NCBI GenBank assembly: GCA_049889415.1
Contig: JBMHDL010000003.1
Location: 310,001 to 374,000 of the forward strand
From: JAYQKL01 sp049889415
GTDB lineage: Bacteria > Pseudomonadota > Alphaproteobacteria > RS24
Direction: 5' to 3'
Length of the DNA stretch: 64,000 nucleotides
In this document: positions 33,855 to 42,903 of the stretch, piece after piece
Numbering within the stretch: the stretch's first letter is position 1
Layout: each line of letters begins with the position of its first letter
Position numbers and translations under genes: made by a program
The notes under the pieces: generated by a model
What the model was told of the DNA's origin: nothing
What the model saw: the letters and a program-made list of their open reading frames with translations, nothing else
Databases searched by the model: none

Positions 33855-34316
33855 TTAAGCCCTCACATTCTTGGAATTCATGGTTGCAACGTCAAGCGGT
33901 TCCGGTTTTTGCGCCTCATGGGGATGCTCGGCCCCGGAGTAAACATGCAGGTTTGAAAGTTGTTTACGGGTCAAAGGGCCGCCCGGCATCATGCGCTTAA
34001 CAGCCAGTTCGACCACACGCTCCGGGAAACGGCCTTCAAGAACCTTTTCAGGTGTCGTACTTTTGATCCCGCCAGGATATCCAGTATGACGATAATACAC
34101 CTTATCGCTGGCCTTCTTACCTGTGAACTTCACCTTATCGGCATTAATGACGATAATATTGTCACCCATATCCATATGGGGTGTGAAGCTCGGCAAATGT
34201 TTGCCGCGTAGACGTGCCGCTATAATTGAAGCAAGGCGACCGACGACAAGGTTCTCAGCGTCAATTAACACCCACTTTTTCTCAATATCAGACGGTTTTG
34301 CAGAGTAAGTTTTCAT
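33855..34316 (-). CDS. rplM: 50S ribosomal protein L13
   Basis: Large-subunit assembly protein. It has 153 residues with typical WVLIDAENLVVGRLAS, HTGYPGG and RMMPGGPLTRKQL motifs. ATG 34316 is taken; GTG 34319 is one codon upstream. First gene of the rplM-rpsI pair; a sigma-70-like promoter is visible upstream. Confidence 0.97.
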   Translation of the reverse strand: MKTYSAKPSDIEKKWVLIDAENLVVGRLASIIAARLRGKHLPSFTPHMDMGDNIIVINADKVKFTGKKASDKVYYRHTGYPGGIKSTTPEKVLEGRFPERVVELAVKRMMPGGPLTRKQLSNLHVYSGAEHPHEAQKPEPLDVATMNSKNVRA

Positions 34317-34350
34317 CACAAATCCATTCCATTCGTTTCCATTGGCCGTG

Positions 34351-34378
34351 TTTTAAGGGAGAGACCACAAGATGTCAA
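34351..34378 (-). promoter_or_regulatory. Sigma-70-type promoter of rplM-rpsI
   Basis: On the minus strand TTGACA (34378-34373) is a perfect -35 box and TTAAAA (34356-34351) a -10 box, with a 16-bp spacer (17 bp for the overlapping TAAAAC). It stands 35 bp before the L13 start, with the -35 at the consensus sequence. Confidence 0.75.
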
Positions 34379-34463
34379 CAAACTTAAAACTCAAATATAT
34401 TAATATATTCAATGTCTTAAAAAATAGGTAGTATGATACCTTGCAATAAGCGGCTCTGAAAGC

Positions 34464-35492
34464 TTACTGATTTGGGAAACGCAGCAAATGAAGATGAATA
34501 ATACCCAGCGCCAGAACCGCCACAGCCCCAAGCTGATGCACCGCTCCCCAAAACATAGGCACGGCTAACATCAAGGCGGTAATCCCCAAAACAGCCTGCC
34601 CGGAAACGGCTGCCGCCAACAGGCGAGCGGTCGGTAAGGTCGGGGCGCTGGTTTTATGTTGGCGGTACAGATGGACGAAAACCAATATCAACAGCACATA
34701 CGCTCCAAGCCTGTGATCAAATTGGACGGTCAGATAGTTTTCGAAGAAATTTTTTGAGACCGGCTCCATTTCCAGCAGTCCCGGAGGGATTAAGTCCCCA
34801 TCCATAAACGGCCAGTCCGTGTAAGTTTTGCCGGCATCCAAACCTGCTACCAAAGCCCCCATCATGGATTGAAGAAATGTCAAAAACACGATGATACCGG
34901 CAAAAGCGACCGTACCGTTGGACTGCTGGGGTAACTCCATGCCCCGCCACAATCGCAGGGCCAGCCAAAAGGCGAAGGTGAAAATGATCAGCGCTAACCC
35001 CAAATGCATGGCCAGACGGTACTGACTGACATCAACCCTGTCGGTCAGGCCACTTTGCACCATATACCACCCCATGAACCCCTGCAGCCCGCCAAGGGCA
35101 AAGAGGGCCAGCAACGGGGTCATCAGGTTTTTCGGGATCTCACGCCGGAGGGCGAACCAGACAAAAGGAATGAAAAACACCAGCCCAATCACGCGCCCCA
35201 GTTGCCGATGTCCCCATTCCCACCAAAAAATAAATTTGAACTCTTCCAATGTGTAATCGCTGTTGACCAGTTGAAACTCGGGAATGGTCTTGTATTTGGT
35301 GAACGCGACATCCCAGTCCTGCGCCGTCAAAGGAGGTATAGCTCCGGTAATCGGCTTCCATTCCGTTATCGACAGACCCGAGTCAGTCAGACGGGTCAAG
35401 CCGCCAACCAGAACCATCAGCGCGACAAAAACGCAGACGGTAAACAGCCAAATGCTGATATTTTTGTGCTGGTTGAGAATGGCTTCATTCAT
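34464..35492 (-). CDS. ctaA: Heme A synthase (COX15/CtaA family)
   Basis: Converts haem O to haem A for cytochrome c oxidase in the inner membrane. It has 342 residues and about eight transmembrane helices in two four-helix halves. Conserved histidines appear in EWGHRQLGR, YRLAMHLGLAL, FDHRLGAYVLL and GAVHQLGAV, matching the four haem ligands of the alphaproteobacterial (type 2) family. TRLTDSGLSITEW is the family signature. Start has AGGGAAA upstream. No other cta genes are near. Confidence 0.95.
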   Translation of the reverse strand: MNEAILNQHKNISIWLFTVCVFVALMVLVGGLTRLTDSGLSITEWKPITGAIPPLTAQDWDVAFTKYKTIPEFQLVNSDYTLEEFKFIFWWEWGHRQLGRVIGLVFFIPFVWFALRREIPKNLMTPLLALFALGGLQGFMGWYMVQSGLTDRVDVSQYRLAMHLGLALIIFTFAFWLALRLWRGMELPQQSNGTVAFAGIIVFLTFLQSMMGALVAGLDAGKTYTDWPFMDGDLIPPGLLEMEPVSKNFFENYLTVQFDHRLGAYVLLILVFVHLYRQHKTSAPTLPTARLLAAAVSGQAVLGITALMLAVPMFWGAVHQLGAVAVLALGIIHLHLLRFPNQ

Positions 35493-35661
35493 GTTAATTT
35501 TCCCTATGACGTGAACCTAAGCTCTCCCACAAGGGTTGCAAGGTACAAAAAGCCGCAGTTAATGCCCAAAGCTGCGCCACTTCAGCGCAGGCAAGTCGTG
35601 ACCACGGTTTTGGCTAGGAAAGCGACCAAAAAGACAATATGTTTTCGGAAAGGAGATGCTC

Positions 35662-35901
35662 ATGCAAAACCGTCCAATTCTGCCCATACGGGTTCGTAAA
35701 TTCATCGGAATGCTTTTGATCGTCGCTCTGGTGTTCTTTTACGCGATAATCGTTGCCGCTTTGGGCGCGAGCACGTGGATGCCATCCAACAAATTTGTGG
35801 AATTTGTGTTTTACCTGGTCGCCGGTATGGGCTGGGCTGTTCCGGCGGCTGTCATCATCTGGTGGATGCAGCGACCCGACGCTACAGACATGACCGAGTG
35901 A
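35662..35901 (+). CDS. DUF2842 small membrane protein
   Basis: A 79-residue protein with two transmembrane helices (about 15-37 and 47-68) and a cytoplasmic-looking RPDATDMTE tail, matching DUF2842, an alphaproteobacterial family of unknown function. ATG 35662 is chosen, six bases after AAAGGAG; ATG 35656 overlaps the site. Convergent with the tiny minus-strand ORF that ends 3 bp away. DUF2842 is often near ctaA, as here. Confidence 0.85.
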   Translation: MQNRPILPIRVRKFIGMLLIVALVFFYAIIVAALGASTWMPSNKFVEFVFYLVAGMGWAVPAAVIIWWMQRPDATDMTE

Positions 35902-35903
35902 GT

Positions 35904-35984
35904 TCAGTCTATGCTGCCGAATTGAATAATGTTCAAAATACCGAACACAACAATGAAAACGACAATTGGCAGGATGGACGTCAT
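35904..35984 (-). CDS. Putative 26-residue single-pass membrane peptide
   Basis: Below usual annotation length. ATG 35984 is preceded by GATGAGGAAAAAA, a good Shine-Dalgarno sequence. It encodes 26 residues, a hydrophobic core (ILPIVVFIVVFGILNII) between Met-Thr-Ser and the polar end QFGSID, then TGA. It follows tRNA-Pro by 38 bp on the same strand and does not overlap the convergent DUF2842 gene. No homologue can be asserted. Chance is possible in so short a frame, but signal, length of helix and clean packing all agree. Confidence 0.5.
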   Translation of the reverse strand: MTSILPIVVFIVVFGILNIIQFGSID

Positions 35985-36022
35985 TTTTTTCCTCATCTTA
36001 TCTGACCCTTACGGGCTTTAAA

Positions 36023-36099
36023 TGGTCGGAGCGGCGGGATTTGAACCCACGACCCCTTGTCCCCCAGACAAGTGCGCTACCGGGCTGCGCTACGCTCCG
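36023..36099 (-). tRNA. tRNA-Pro (anticodon GGG)
   Basis: A 77-nt cloverleaf with encoded CCA. Acceptor CGGAGCG pairs with CGCTCCG, the anticodon loop is CTGGGGG (GGG) closed by CTTGT/ACAAG, and the T arm has GGTTCAAATCC. It reads CCC and CCU. It lies 40 bp downstream of the merR-type gene. Confidence 0.97.
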
Positions 36100-36139
36100 A
36101 CTTGCTTCTATCTAGGCTCTTTGCAAAGACAACGCAAGC

Positions 36140-36553
36140 CTAATCCTCCTGCTGAGGCGGTGCTTTTGCGGCCTCAGACAGGCCGGCCCTGATTTTGTAT
36201 AATTTTGCACGCAGGTCACCAAGCGCGGGACCTTGCGCCCGGTCGGACATCTTGCCCGCACCGATGGTTTCGGATGCGGCAATCGTCACTTCGCCTTTGC
36301 GGAACACATCGACCCCCTGCTCACGCAAGACTTTTTGCACCCCTTTAATGGTCATGCCTTCATCATGAAGAAGTCTTTTGATGTTGGTGATTAACGAAAC
36401 ATCTTCCGGACGGTAAAGCCTGCGTCCCCGCGCCTTCTTGATGGGCTGTATCTGACGGAATTTTGTTTCCCAAAACCGCAGGACATGCGGCTCTACCTGC
36501 ATAAGTGCTGCGACTTCACTGATGGTTCTGAATGCGGCCTCGGATTTGGTCAC
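36140..36553 (-). CDS. MerR family transcriptional regulator
   Basis: A 137-residue regulator with an N-terminal MerR winged helix: FRTISEVAALMQVEPHVLRFWETKF, containing the helix-turn-helix, then RRLYRPEDV. The C-terminal half lacks cysteines and resembles no known ligand domain. It is the MerR-type gene conserved after ihfA in alphaproteobacteria; its targets are unknown. The start may be GTG 36553 or TTG 36565, which overlaps the ihfA stop. Confidence 0.9.
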   Translation of the reverse strand: MTKSEAAFRTISEVAALMQVEPHVLRFWETKFRQIQPIKKARGRRLYRPEDVSLITNIKRLLHDEGMTIKGVQKVLREQGVDVFRKGEVTIAASETIGAGKMSDRAQGPALGDLRAKLYKIRAGLSEAAKAPPQQED

Positions 36554-36561
36554 GGCGTGGT

Positions 36562-36858
36562 TCAACCCTTGCCGTTAATCCGGTCTTTCAGCACATGACT
36601 GGCACGAAAGCTTAAAACACGCCGGGGTGTGATCGGCACTTCCTCGCCGGTTTTTGGATTGCGGCCAATGCGCCCGTTTTTATGACGCACTGAAAAGGTG
36701 CCAAAAGAGGACAGCTTGACATCATCACCATCTACAAGAGCATCTGAAATTTCATCCAGAACGGCTTCAACAATATCCGAAGACTCCAACCGGCTCAAAC
36801 CGATTTCATTATATATGGCTTCACAAAGATTTGCTCTGGTCAAAGTTTTGTTACTCAT
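36562..36858 (-). CDS. ihfA: Integration host factor subunit alpha
   Basis: DNA-bending histone-like protein, 98 residues. It has the family pattern TRANLCEAIYNEIGLSR, VKLSSFGTFSVRHKNGRIGRNP (beta-arm) and the Pro-containing tip TGEEVPITPRRV. ATG 36858 sits behind GGAGGCGAC; the longer frame starting at 36876 does not. Downstream of plsX-fabH, the usual order. Confidence 0.95.
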   Translation of the reverse strand: MSNKTLTRANLCEAIYNEIGLSRLESSDIVEAVLDEISDALVDGDDVKLSSFGTFSVRHKNGRIGRNPKTGEEVPITPRRVLSFRASHVLKDRINGKG

Positions 36859-36914
36859 GTCGCCTCCAATACACAACAGTTAAGCATAGGCCAAGGCGAG
36901 AAGACAATGCTCTT

Positions 36915-36937
36915 TTTTTGGTTTTTTTTACCAAAAA
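36915..36937 (-). terminator. AT-rich hairpin after fabH
   Basis: An 8-bp inverted repeat (TTTTTGGT, seven-base loop, ACCAAAAA) directly after the fabH stop. The stem is too AT-rich for a strong terminator, and tracts of A/T make its role uncertain. It may weakly separate fabH from ihfA. Confidence 0.4.
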
Positions 36938-37906
36938 TTAAAGCCTTATAAGGTTCCCGCCCCAACTGAAACCCGCTCCCATGGCTTCGAACATCACCAA
37001 ATCACCGGGCTTGATCCGCCCGTCAGCACGGGCCTGGCAAAACGCCAGAGGAACGGAGGCCGCGGATGTGTTGGCGTGCCGGTCAACCGTTACAATCACC
37101 TTATTTTCATCCAGTCCTATTTTTTGACCAACTGAACCGATGATGCGCTTATTGGCCTGATGGGGGACAAACCAGTCAATCGCCTCCAGCGGAAATCCGG
37201 TCTGATCCAACAGGGTCAAAATGGCATCAGAGATGTTGTTCACGGCATGACGGAAAACCTCTTTTCCGTTCATCGCGATAAACCCTGCCTGTTGATTGAC
37301 TGAAGGCCCGCCGGTGACATAAAGGCTTTGTGTATGCGTACCGTCATTGCGCAGATAATTGCCAAGCACCGTCGGACCATCAGGATTGTCGGAAGTCTCA
37401 GCCTGCAGCACAACGGCACCGGCCCCATCTCCGAACAAAACGCACGTGTTGCGGTCCGTCCAGTCAAGAATACGCGACATGGTTTCCGCGCCAATGAGCA
37501 AAGTCGTTTGGGACATGCCGTTTTTGATCATACTGTCGGCAACCGCCATGCCATAAATGAAACCCGAGCAAACCGCCTGAACATCAAAAGCGGAACCAGT
37601 GGCGCCGAGTTTCTTTTGGACATAACTCGCCGTTGAAGGAAAAGTCATGTCCGGCGTCGTAGTCGCCACAATAATCTGGTCAACTTGACTGATGCTGACT
37701 CCGGCATCCTTCAAGGCCTGTTTTGCGGCGGCCACGGCAAGATCGGATGTATATTCGCCCTCTGCCGCAATATGGCGTTGTTGAATGCCGGTCCGACTCA
37801 AAATCCAGTCATCGGATGTATCAACCATTTTAGACAGTTCGGTATTGGTCAGAATTTTTTCGGGGAGATAGTGGCCCGCCCCTCTAAGGACAGAACGGAT
37901 GGTCAT
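36938..37906 (-). CDS. fabH: 3-oxoacyl-ACP synthase III (beta-ketoacyl-ACP synthase III)
   Basis: Starts fatty-acid synthesis by condensing acetyl-CoA with malonyl-ACP. It has 322 residues. The active-site Cys is in VQAVCSGFIYGM near residue 113, the His in VPHQANKRI near residue 250 and the Asn in RHANTSAASVPLA. GAGHYLP is the N-terminal family motif. Just downstream of plsX, in the standard plsX-fabH-ihfA arrangement. Confidence 0.95.
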   Translation of the reverse strand: MTIRSVLRGAGHYLPEKILTNTELSKMVDTSDDWILSRTGIQQRHIAAEGEYTSDLAVAAAKQALKDAGVSISQVDQIIVATTTPDMTFPSTASYVQKKLGATGSAFDVQAVCSGFIYGMAVADSMIKNGMSQTTLLIGAETMSRILDWTDRNTCVLFGDGAGAVVLQAETSDNPDGPTVLGNYLRNDGTHTQSLYVTGGPSVNQQAGFIAMNGKEVFRHAVNNISDAILTLLDQTGFPLEAIDWFVPHQANKRIIGSVGQKIGLDENKVIVTVDRHANTSAASVPLAFCQARADGRIKPGDLVMFEAMGAGFSWGGNLIRL

Positions 37907-37924
37907 TTCAGAAACATTAAACCC

Positions 37925-38974
37925 TCAGGCTTCCTCTTTTGTTTTTTTGTTTTCAATTTCAGTGTTGTCAAAATAGGCCAGTTCCTCAGCGATCCGGTCT
38001 GACATTTTCGCCCCGGCAACTTCCATTGCCAACTCGACCGCAGAGGCATAACCGATATCATCGGCCCCACCGTGACTTTTGACGACAACACCATTCAATC
38101 CGAGAAACATTCCCCCATTCATGTTGTTCGGATCCATACGTTTTTTTAGGGCGCGAAAAGCGCTTTGGGCGAATATGAAGCCGATCTTTGTCCAAAGTGA
38201 ACTGGCCATGGCTAACTTCAAATATGTCGAAATCTGATGGGCTGTCCCCTCGGCTGTTTTCAGGGCCACATTACCGGTAAATCCGTCCGTGACCACGACA
38301 TCGGCCTCACCCTGACCAATGCCGCTACCCTCGATAAAGCCTTTGAAATTCAACGGCGACCGGCTGAGCAATTCAGAGGCAAGTTTGACCTCATCGGTTC
38401 CCTTGACATCCTCTTCGCCGATATTCAACAGGCTGATGCGCGGATTTTCCAACCCGAAAATAATCCGCGCATAGGCATCCCCCATAACCGCGAATTGCAA
38501 ATATTGCTGTGCGTCGCCGGCGACCGTCGCTCCAACATCCAGAACCACGGCCTCTCCGCGCAAGGTTGGCCACAGGGCAGCAATCGCCGGGCGCTCAATG
38601 CCCGGCAGGGTTTTCAAAATAACCTTGCTCATCGCCATCAATGCACCGGTATTGCCTGCTGAAACCACGGCATCCGCCTCACCGTTTTTGACAGCGTCAA
38701 TCGCCAGCCACATGCTGCTGGTTTTGCGCCCCTGCCGAAGTGCCTGGCTTGGCTTGGCGTCCATCGGAATCGAGACATCCGTATGCCGGATTTCACTGAC
38801 CAGAGACAATTGCGGCTGACCGGCCACAATCGGGGTCAGAACGTCCTCATCACCAAAAATAATAAAACTGGCATCAGGACGATGTGACAAGGCGATTTCG
38901 ACACCTTCAATCACCGTTTCCGGTCCTTTGTCACCGCCCATTCCGTCAATGGCTATTGTTACGTGTTTGACCAA
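37925..38974 (-). CDS. plsX: Phosphate acyltransferase PlsX
   Basis: Converts acyl-ACP to acyl phosphate for phospholipid synthesis; peripheral at the inner membrane. It has 349 residues, with the signature IAIDGMGGDKGPE and conserved VSAGNTGALMA and VVTDGFTGNVALK blocks. Start TTG 38974 follows AAAGGGAGA well; an upstream ATG at 39001 lies ahead of that site. The C-terminal tail is Lys/Glu-rich. It is 18 bp upstream of fabH. Confidence 0.94.
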   Translation of the reverse strand: MVKHVTIAIDGMGGDKGPETVIEGVEIALSHRPDASFIIFGDEDVLTPIVAGQPQLSLVSEIRHTDVSIPMDAKPSQALRQGRKTSSMWLAIDAVKNGEADAVVSAGNTGALMAMSKVILKTLPGIERPAIAALWPTLRGEAVVLDVGATVAGDAQQYLQFAVMGDAYARIIFGLENPRISLLNIGEEDVKGTDEVKLASELLSRSPLNFKGFIEGSGIGQGEADVVVTDGFTGNVALKTAEGTAHQISTYLKLAMASSLWTKIGFIFAQSAFRALKKRMDPNNMNGGMFLGLNGVVVKSHGGADDIGYASAVELAMEVAGAKMSDRIAEELAYFDNTEIENKKTKEEA

Positions 38975-39050
38975 GGGTCTCCCTTTCCTTGCCGGGAGCA
39001 TACTACAGGTTTGTTCTGTTTCAAGTAGAAGTTCTGCCGCAAAACCGGGC

Positions 39051-39563
39051 TTAACTGTCGTATAAGTCTTTTAAAGCCTGAAATGGATTGTCTTTTTCCT
39101 CAACGGGTGCGTCCGCAGCCTTGCCCTGAAATTGGAATTCCGCATCAGGTTTTCTTGGATGCGGGTCTATCCCAAGGGCCAAAACCTGCACCGCCAACTC
39201 ACCAATATCCGCAATGCCGTCAGTCATGGCCTCCGGCACATCCGCATCCGGATCATCCGAGTCGTGAATCATGCGCGCCGGAAGGAACAATGTATTGAAG
39301 TTTTCCTCCAACTGCTGGTCAAAAACCTCGAGTGTCACCACACATGTCTGACGGAGGGTGGCGGATACCTTGCCCTGCGCCTGAATTCCCTTTTTGCGCC
39401 ATGATGAAAGTTCAGCCTCCACGTGAAACCGCAACACGGCTTCCAGCCTGTAACGTGCCGCCAATGCCGTCAATTCCTCTTGTATGGCGGTCTCATCAAA
39501 ACGCATGCCGTTTTGAGGAATTTTTTTGAGTTCCACCTCGCGGGAAAATTCAGGCTTCGTCAT
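39051..39563 (-). CDS. DUF177 family protein (YceD-like)
   Basis: A 170-residue YceD/DUF177 protein. Bacterial members associate with 23S rRNA maturation or the rpmF-plsX gene cluster, although rpmF is not seen here. The C-terminal half includes the acidic segment LALGIDPHPRKPDAEF, characteristic of the alphaproteobacterial subset. It starts at ATG 39563, whose first four bases overlap the UQCC stop (ATGA); ATG 39572 is also possible. Confidence 0.88.
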   Translation of the reverse strand: MTKPEFSREVELKKIPQNGMRFDETAIQEELTALAARYRLEAVLRFHVEAELSSWRKKGIQAQGKVSATLRQTCVVTLEVFDQQLEENFNTLFLPARMIHDSDDPDADVPEAMTDGIADIGELAVQVLALGIDPHPRKPDAEFQFQGKAADAPVEEKDNPFQALKDLYDS

Positions 39564-40114
39564 TTCTGCCATCCAAAACCGGAAAACGGATCACCGCCCA
39601 AAACCGTATCACAGCTTTGAGCTGAAAGATAAACATCAAGCGCACGGGCATACTCTGCCATTTTGGGCTTGAGTATTTCAGAACCGTCCGGATACAGATT
39701 ACGCTCCAGGGTGACGTGCAGAGCCGCCGCTTCTTTCGCGACAAAGGCCGTATCATAGGCATGGACGCGGCCATAAAAGGCCTCTGCCATTTTTTTGACC
39801 TTTTTGCCGACCCCCAAATCACCGACACCCATTTCACGCATGGCCTGGTCCATGTCCCGAAAAAACAGGTCAAACAGAACCTGGCCGGCGCCATGACGCC
39901 CCTGCCCTTCAGCCTTCAGACGTTTGAGCACCAGATAAACGTGCAAAACCATCATATCGAAGCGGCCATCAAAACTGTCAGGCGCCATCCCTGCCCCATA
40001 GAGCGCTGGTGTCCGCGCCTGCTTCACAATCGCCGTATAGGTTGGCAGATAGGTCTCATAAGCCTCGTTACGGCCAAGTTGAAAAAAATTCAGAAGCTTT
40101 TTGATGATGCTCAT
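39560..40114 (-). CDS. Ubiquinol-cytochrome c chaperone (CBP3/UQCC1) family protein
   Basis: A 184-residue alphaproteobacterial relative of mitochondrial Cbp3/UQCC1, which helps assemble cytochrome b of complex III. It has the family segment FDMMVLHVYLVLKRLK and the FDLFFRDMDQAMREMGVGD motif near residue 85. ATG 40114 is chosen, four codons after the longest start. Leads the UQCC-DUF177-plsX-fabH-ihfA-merR run, a conserved alphaproteobacterial arrangement, and is divergent from bamE. Confidence 0.93.
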   Translation of the reverse strand: MSIIKKLLNFFQLGRNEAYETYLPTYTAIVKQARTPALYGAGMAPDSFDGRFDMMVLHVYLVLKRLKAEGQGRHGAGQVLFDLFFRDMDQAMREMGVGDLGVGKKVKKMAEAFYGRVHAYDTAFVAKEAAALHVTLERNLYPDGSEILKPKMAEYARALDVYLSAQSCDTVLGGDPFSGFGWQK

Positions 40115-40237
40115 GTCTGTCCGCAAAAAAAATTAATGACCGGGTCTCTACACTTGCAATTCTGGTCGATAACCCTGTATCAATATAGTCAATTCGCGTT
40201 ACTCTATACGACATTTACTGATCAGAAACAAAACCTC

Positions 40238-40717
40238 ATGAAAAAATTTATGCAAAAAAACAAATCAGGCATCGTGCTCGTCGGTATCTGTGCCGCCGCA
40301 CTTTCCGCCTGCGCCCCTGTCGTCCATAATCGCGGCTATGTTTTTGTCCAGCAAAGCCTTGATCAGGTGACGGTCGGGCAGACCGGCAAAGAGGATGTCA
40401 GGGCGATTATGGGCTCACCCTCCACAGTGGCGACAGTTGATGCCTCTGCGTTCTATTACATTTCCAGCCGGGAAGAGACTTATCTATATCGCGCACCGGT
40501 TGAAACCGAACGCAGGATTGTCGCCATTTATTTTGATGACAAGGATGTTGTTGCGCAGATCGCACAATATGGGCTTGAAGATGGGAATGTTGTTGATTAC
40601 GTCAAACGCGAAACGGTAACCCGTGGCAAGGAATTGTCCCTGCTCGGCCAGCTCTTCGGAAATATCGGCCGGTTCAGCTCAAGCTCGGGAAGCAGCATTC
40701 CCGGCAGTCAGAACTAA
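40238..40717 (+). CDS. bamE: Outer-membrane assembly lipoprotein BamE (SmpA/OmlA)
   Basis: A BAM-complex lipoprotein of 159 residues in the outer membrane. The signal sequence ends in the lipobox LSAC (Cys near residue 25). The SmpA core has VTVGQTGKEDVRAIMGSPS and AFYYISSREE, then RIVAIYFDD. The C-terminal extension is Ser/Gly-rich. The ATG at 40250 is an alternative start. Divergent from UQCC; a strong terminator follows. Confidence 0.92.
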   Translation: MKKFMQKNKSGIVLVGICAAALSACAPVVHNRGYVFVQQSLDQVTVGQTGKEDVRAIMGSPSTVATVDASAFYYISSREETYLYRAPVETERRIVAIYFDDKDVVAQIAQYGLEDGNVVDYVKRETVTRGKELSLLGQLFGNIGRFSSSSGSSIPGSQN

Positions 40718-40743
40718 ATCGGACTCCGGAAAAAGACACAAAA

Positions 40744-40772
40744 AAAGCCCCGATGCAATGCATTGGGGCTTT
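40744..40772. terminator. Bidirectional Rho-independent terminator (bamE / hppA)
   Basis: A 13-bp stem with one G-U pair (AAAGCCCCGATGC, 3-nt loop, GCATTGGGGCTTT). A-rich flank on one side and T-rich on the other give termination for both convergent genes. Confidence 0.92.
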
Positions 40773-40791
40773 CTTCATTTATGGACCGGTG

Positions 40792-42903
40792 TCAATGCGC
40801 CAAAATGGCGAGGAACAACAGAGCCACAATATTTGTGATTTTGATCATCGGGTTCACGGCCGGACCGGCAGTGTCCTTGTAAGGATCCCCAACAGTGTCA
40901 CCTGTCACAGCGGCTTTGTGGGCTTCTGAGCCTTTGCCGCCATGATTGCCGTCTTCAATGTACTTTTTGGCGTTGTCCCAGGCTCCGCCGCCGGCTGTCA
41001 TGGACAGAGCCACAAACAGGCCAGTGACAATCACACCCAGCAACATTGCCCCCAGCGCCGAAAAGGCGGCGGAACGGTCGGCAACGGCCTCAACAACATA
41101 ATACAGCACAATCGGTGACAGGACCGGCAACATTGACGGGATGACCATCTCCTTGATGGCGGCGCGGGTCAAAAGGTCAACAGCGGCCTCATAATCAGGC
41201 TTTTCCGTGCCTTTCATGATACCCGGTTTCTCTTTGAACTGACGACGGACCTCCTCAACAATCGCACCACCTGCACGGCCAACCGCCATCATACCCATCG
41301 CACCAAACAGATACGGCAGCAGACCACCAACAAACAGACCGGCGACCACATATGGGTTGGACAGGGAGAAGTCAACGCTGACACCGGCAAAATAACCATA
41401 AGTGTCCGGGTTGCTGGTGAAGTATTTCAGGTCTTCCGTATAAGCCGCAAACAGTACCAACGCACCAAGCCCGGCAGAACCGATGGCATAACCTTTGGTC
41501 ACAGCCTTGGTGGTGTTACCGACAGCGTCCAATGCATCGGTTGTGTTGCGGACCTCTTCAGGCAGTTCCGCCATTTCGGCGATACCACCGGCATTGTCCG
41601 TCACTGGACCAAAGGCGTCCAAAGCCACAACCATGCCGGCCAGAGCCAACATGGTGGACACGGCAATGGCGATGCCAAACAGACCGGCAAGGTTGAAGGT
41701 CACCAAAATACCGGCAACAATAACCACGGCCGGCAGAGCGGTCGCTTCCATTGAAACGGCAAGCCCCTGAATGACATTCGTGCCGTGACCGGTTTCGGAA
41801 GCCGCAGCGACTGACTTGACCGGCCGGTAATTGACGCCGGTGTAGTATTCCGTAATCCAGATAATCAGGCCCGTAATAACCAGACCAAGGACGCCGCAAA
41901 TGTAGAGATCAAGTCCCTTGAAGGACAGGTCTTCACCAACCGTGCGCACAACATCCAGACCGATCATGTTGTCCGTTACAAAATACAGTGCCGCAAGCGA
42001 CAAAATAGCGGAGGCGATAAAGCCTTTGTACAACGCGCCCATGATAGAGTTGTTGGACCCAAGACGCACAAAGAAGGTGCCGATGATTGAGGTCACGATG
42101 CACGTGGCGCCAATGGCCAGCGGATACAGCATCAGTTCAACACTGCCCTGGAAGAAAATGGCCGCCAGAACCATAGTCGCGACAATCGTCACGGCATATG
42201 TCTCAAAAAGGTCAGCCGCCATACCGGCACAGTCACCGACATTATCACCTACATTGTCGGCAATGGTGGCCGGGTTGCGCGGATCATCTTCCGGAATACC
42301 CGCCTCAACCTTACCAACAAGGTCGCCGCCGACATCAGCACCTTTGGTAAAAATGCCGCCACCAAGACGGGCGAAAATGGAAATCAGGGACGCACCGAAG
42401 CCGAGTGCAACCAGAGCATCAATGACTTCGCGCGAGGATGCCGACAGACCAAGCGGGCCAGTCAGAATGTGGAAATAAACGGCGACGGACAGCAGCGCAA
42501 GACCAGCCACCAACATGCCTGTGACGGCACCGGAGCGGAACGCGATGGACAGTCCACCGGCAAGACTTTCGCTGGCTGCTTGGGTTGTGCGCACATTGGC
42601 GCGCACTGACACCAGCATGCCGACATAGCCGGCGACACCAGACAAAGCCGCACCAATGACAAAACCCGCTGAGACTTTCACGCCCAGCAGGTAAGCCACG
42701 ATAACGGCAATTACGACACCCACAATACCGATGGTTCGATATTGACGGTTAAGATAGGCGCTTGCACCAGATTGGATCGCAGACGCAATTTCCTGCATTT
42801 TTTCATTGCCGGCACTTGCGGCAAGAATGCTTTGAATGGCCCAAAGACCATAAACAATGGCAAGGACCCCTGCGCCGATAATCAGCATCATAGCTGTGCT
42901 CAT
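40792..42903 (-). CDS. hppA: Membrane-bound proton-translocating pyrophosphatase, K+-independent type
   Basis: Couples pyrophosphate hydrolysis to proton pumping across the inner membrane. It has 703 residues with about 16 transmembrane helices and the catalytic motif GGGIFTKGADVGGDLVGK, followed by the DNVGDNVGDCAGM acidic cluster. In GNTTKAVTKGYAIGSAG the residue that decides potassium use is Lys, the signature of K+-independent H+-PPases (as in Rhodospirillum). ATG 42903 has GGAATTC upstream. Convergent with bamE across the terminator. It could salvage energy from biosynthetic pyrophosphate. Confidence 0.95.
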   Translation of the reverse strand: MSTAMMLIIGAGVLAIVYGLWAIQSILAASAGNEKMQEIASAIQSGASAYLNRQYRTIGIVGVVIAVIVAYLLGVKVSAGFVIGAALSGVAGYVGMLVSVRANVRTTQAASESLAGGLSIAFRSGAVTGMLVAGLALLSVAVYFHILTGPLGLSASSREVIDALVALGFGASLISIFARLGGGIFTKGADVGGDLVGKVEAGIPEDDPRNPATIADNVGDNVGDCAGMAADLFETYAVTIVATMVLAAIFFQGSVELMLYPLAIGATCIVTSIIGTFFVRLGSNNSIMGALYKGFIASAILSLAALYFVTDNMIGLDVVRTVGEDLSFKGLDLYICGVLGLVITGLIIWITEYYTGVNYRPVKSVAAASETGHGTNVIQGLAVSMEATALPAVVIVAGILVTFNLAGLFGIAIAVSTMLALAGMVVALDAFGPVTDNAGGIAEMAELPEEVRNTTDALDAVGNTTKAVTKGYAIGSAGLGALVLFAAYTEDLKYFTSNPDTYGYFAGVSVDFSLSNPYVVAGLFVGGLLPYLFGAMGMMAVGRAGGAIVEEVRRQFKEKPGIMKGTEKPDYEAAVDLLTRAAIKEMVIPSMLPVLSPIVLYYVVEAVADRSAAFSALGAMLLGVIVTGLFVALSMTAGGGAWDNAKKYIEDGNHGGKGSEAHKAAVTGDTVGDPYKDTAGPAVNPMIKITNIVALLFLAILAH

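Noticed and set aside
40739..40780. Small RNA at the bamE/hppA junction
   Set aside because: The structure is fully explained as a bidirectional terminator.
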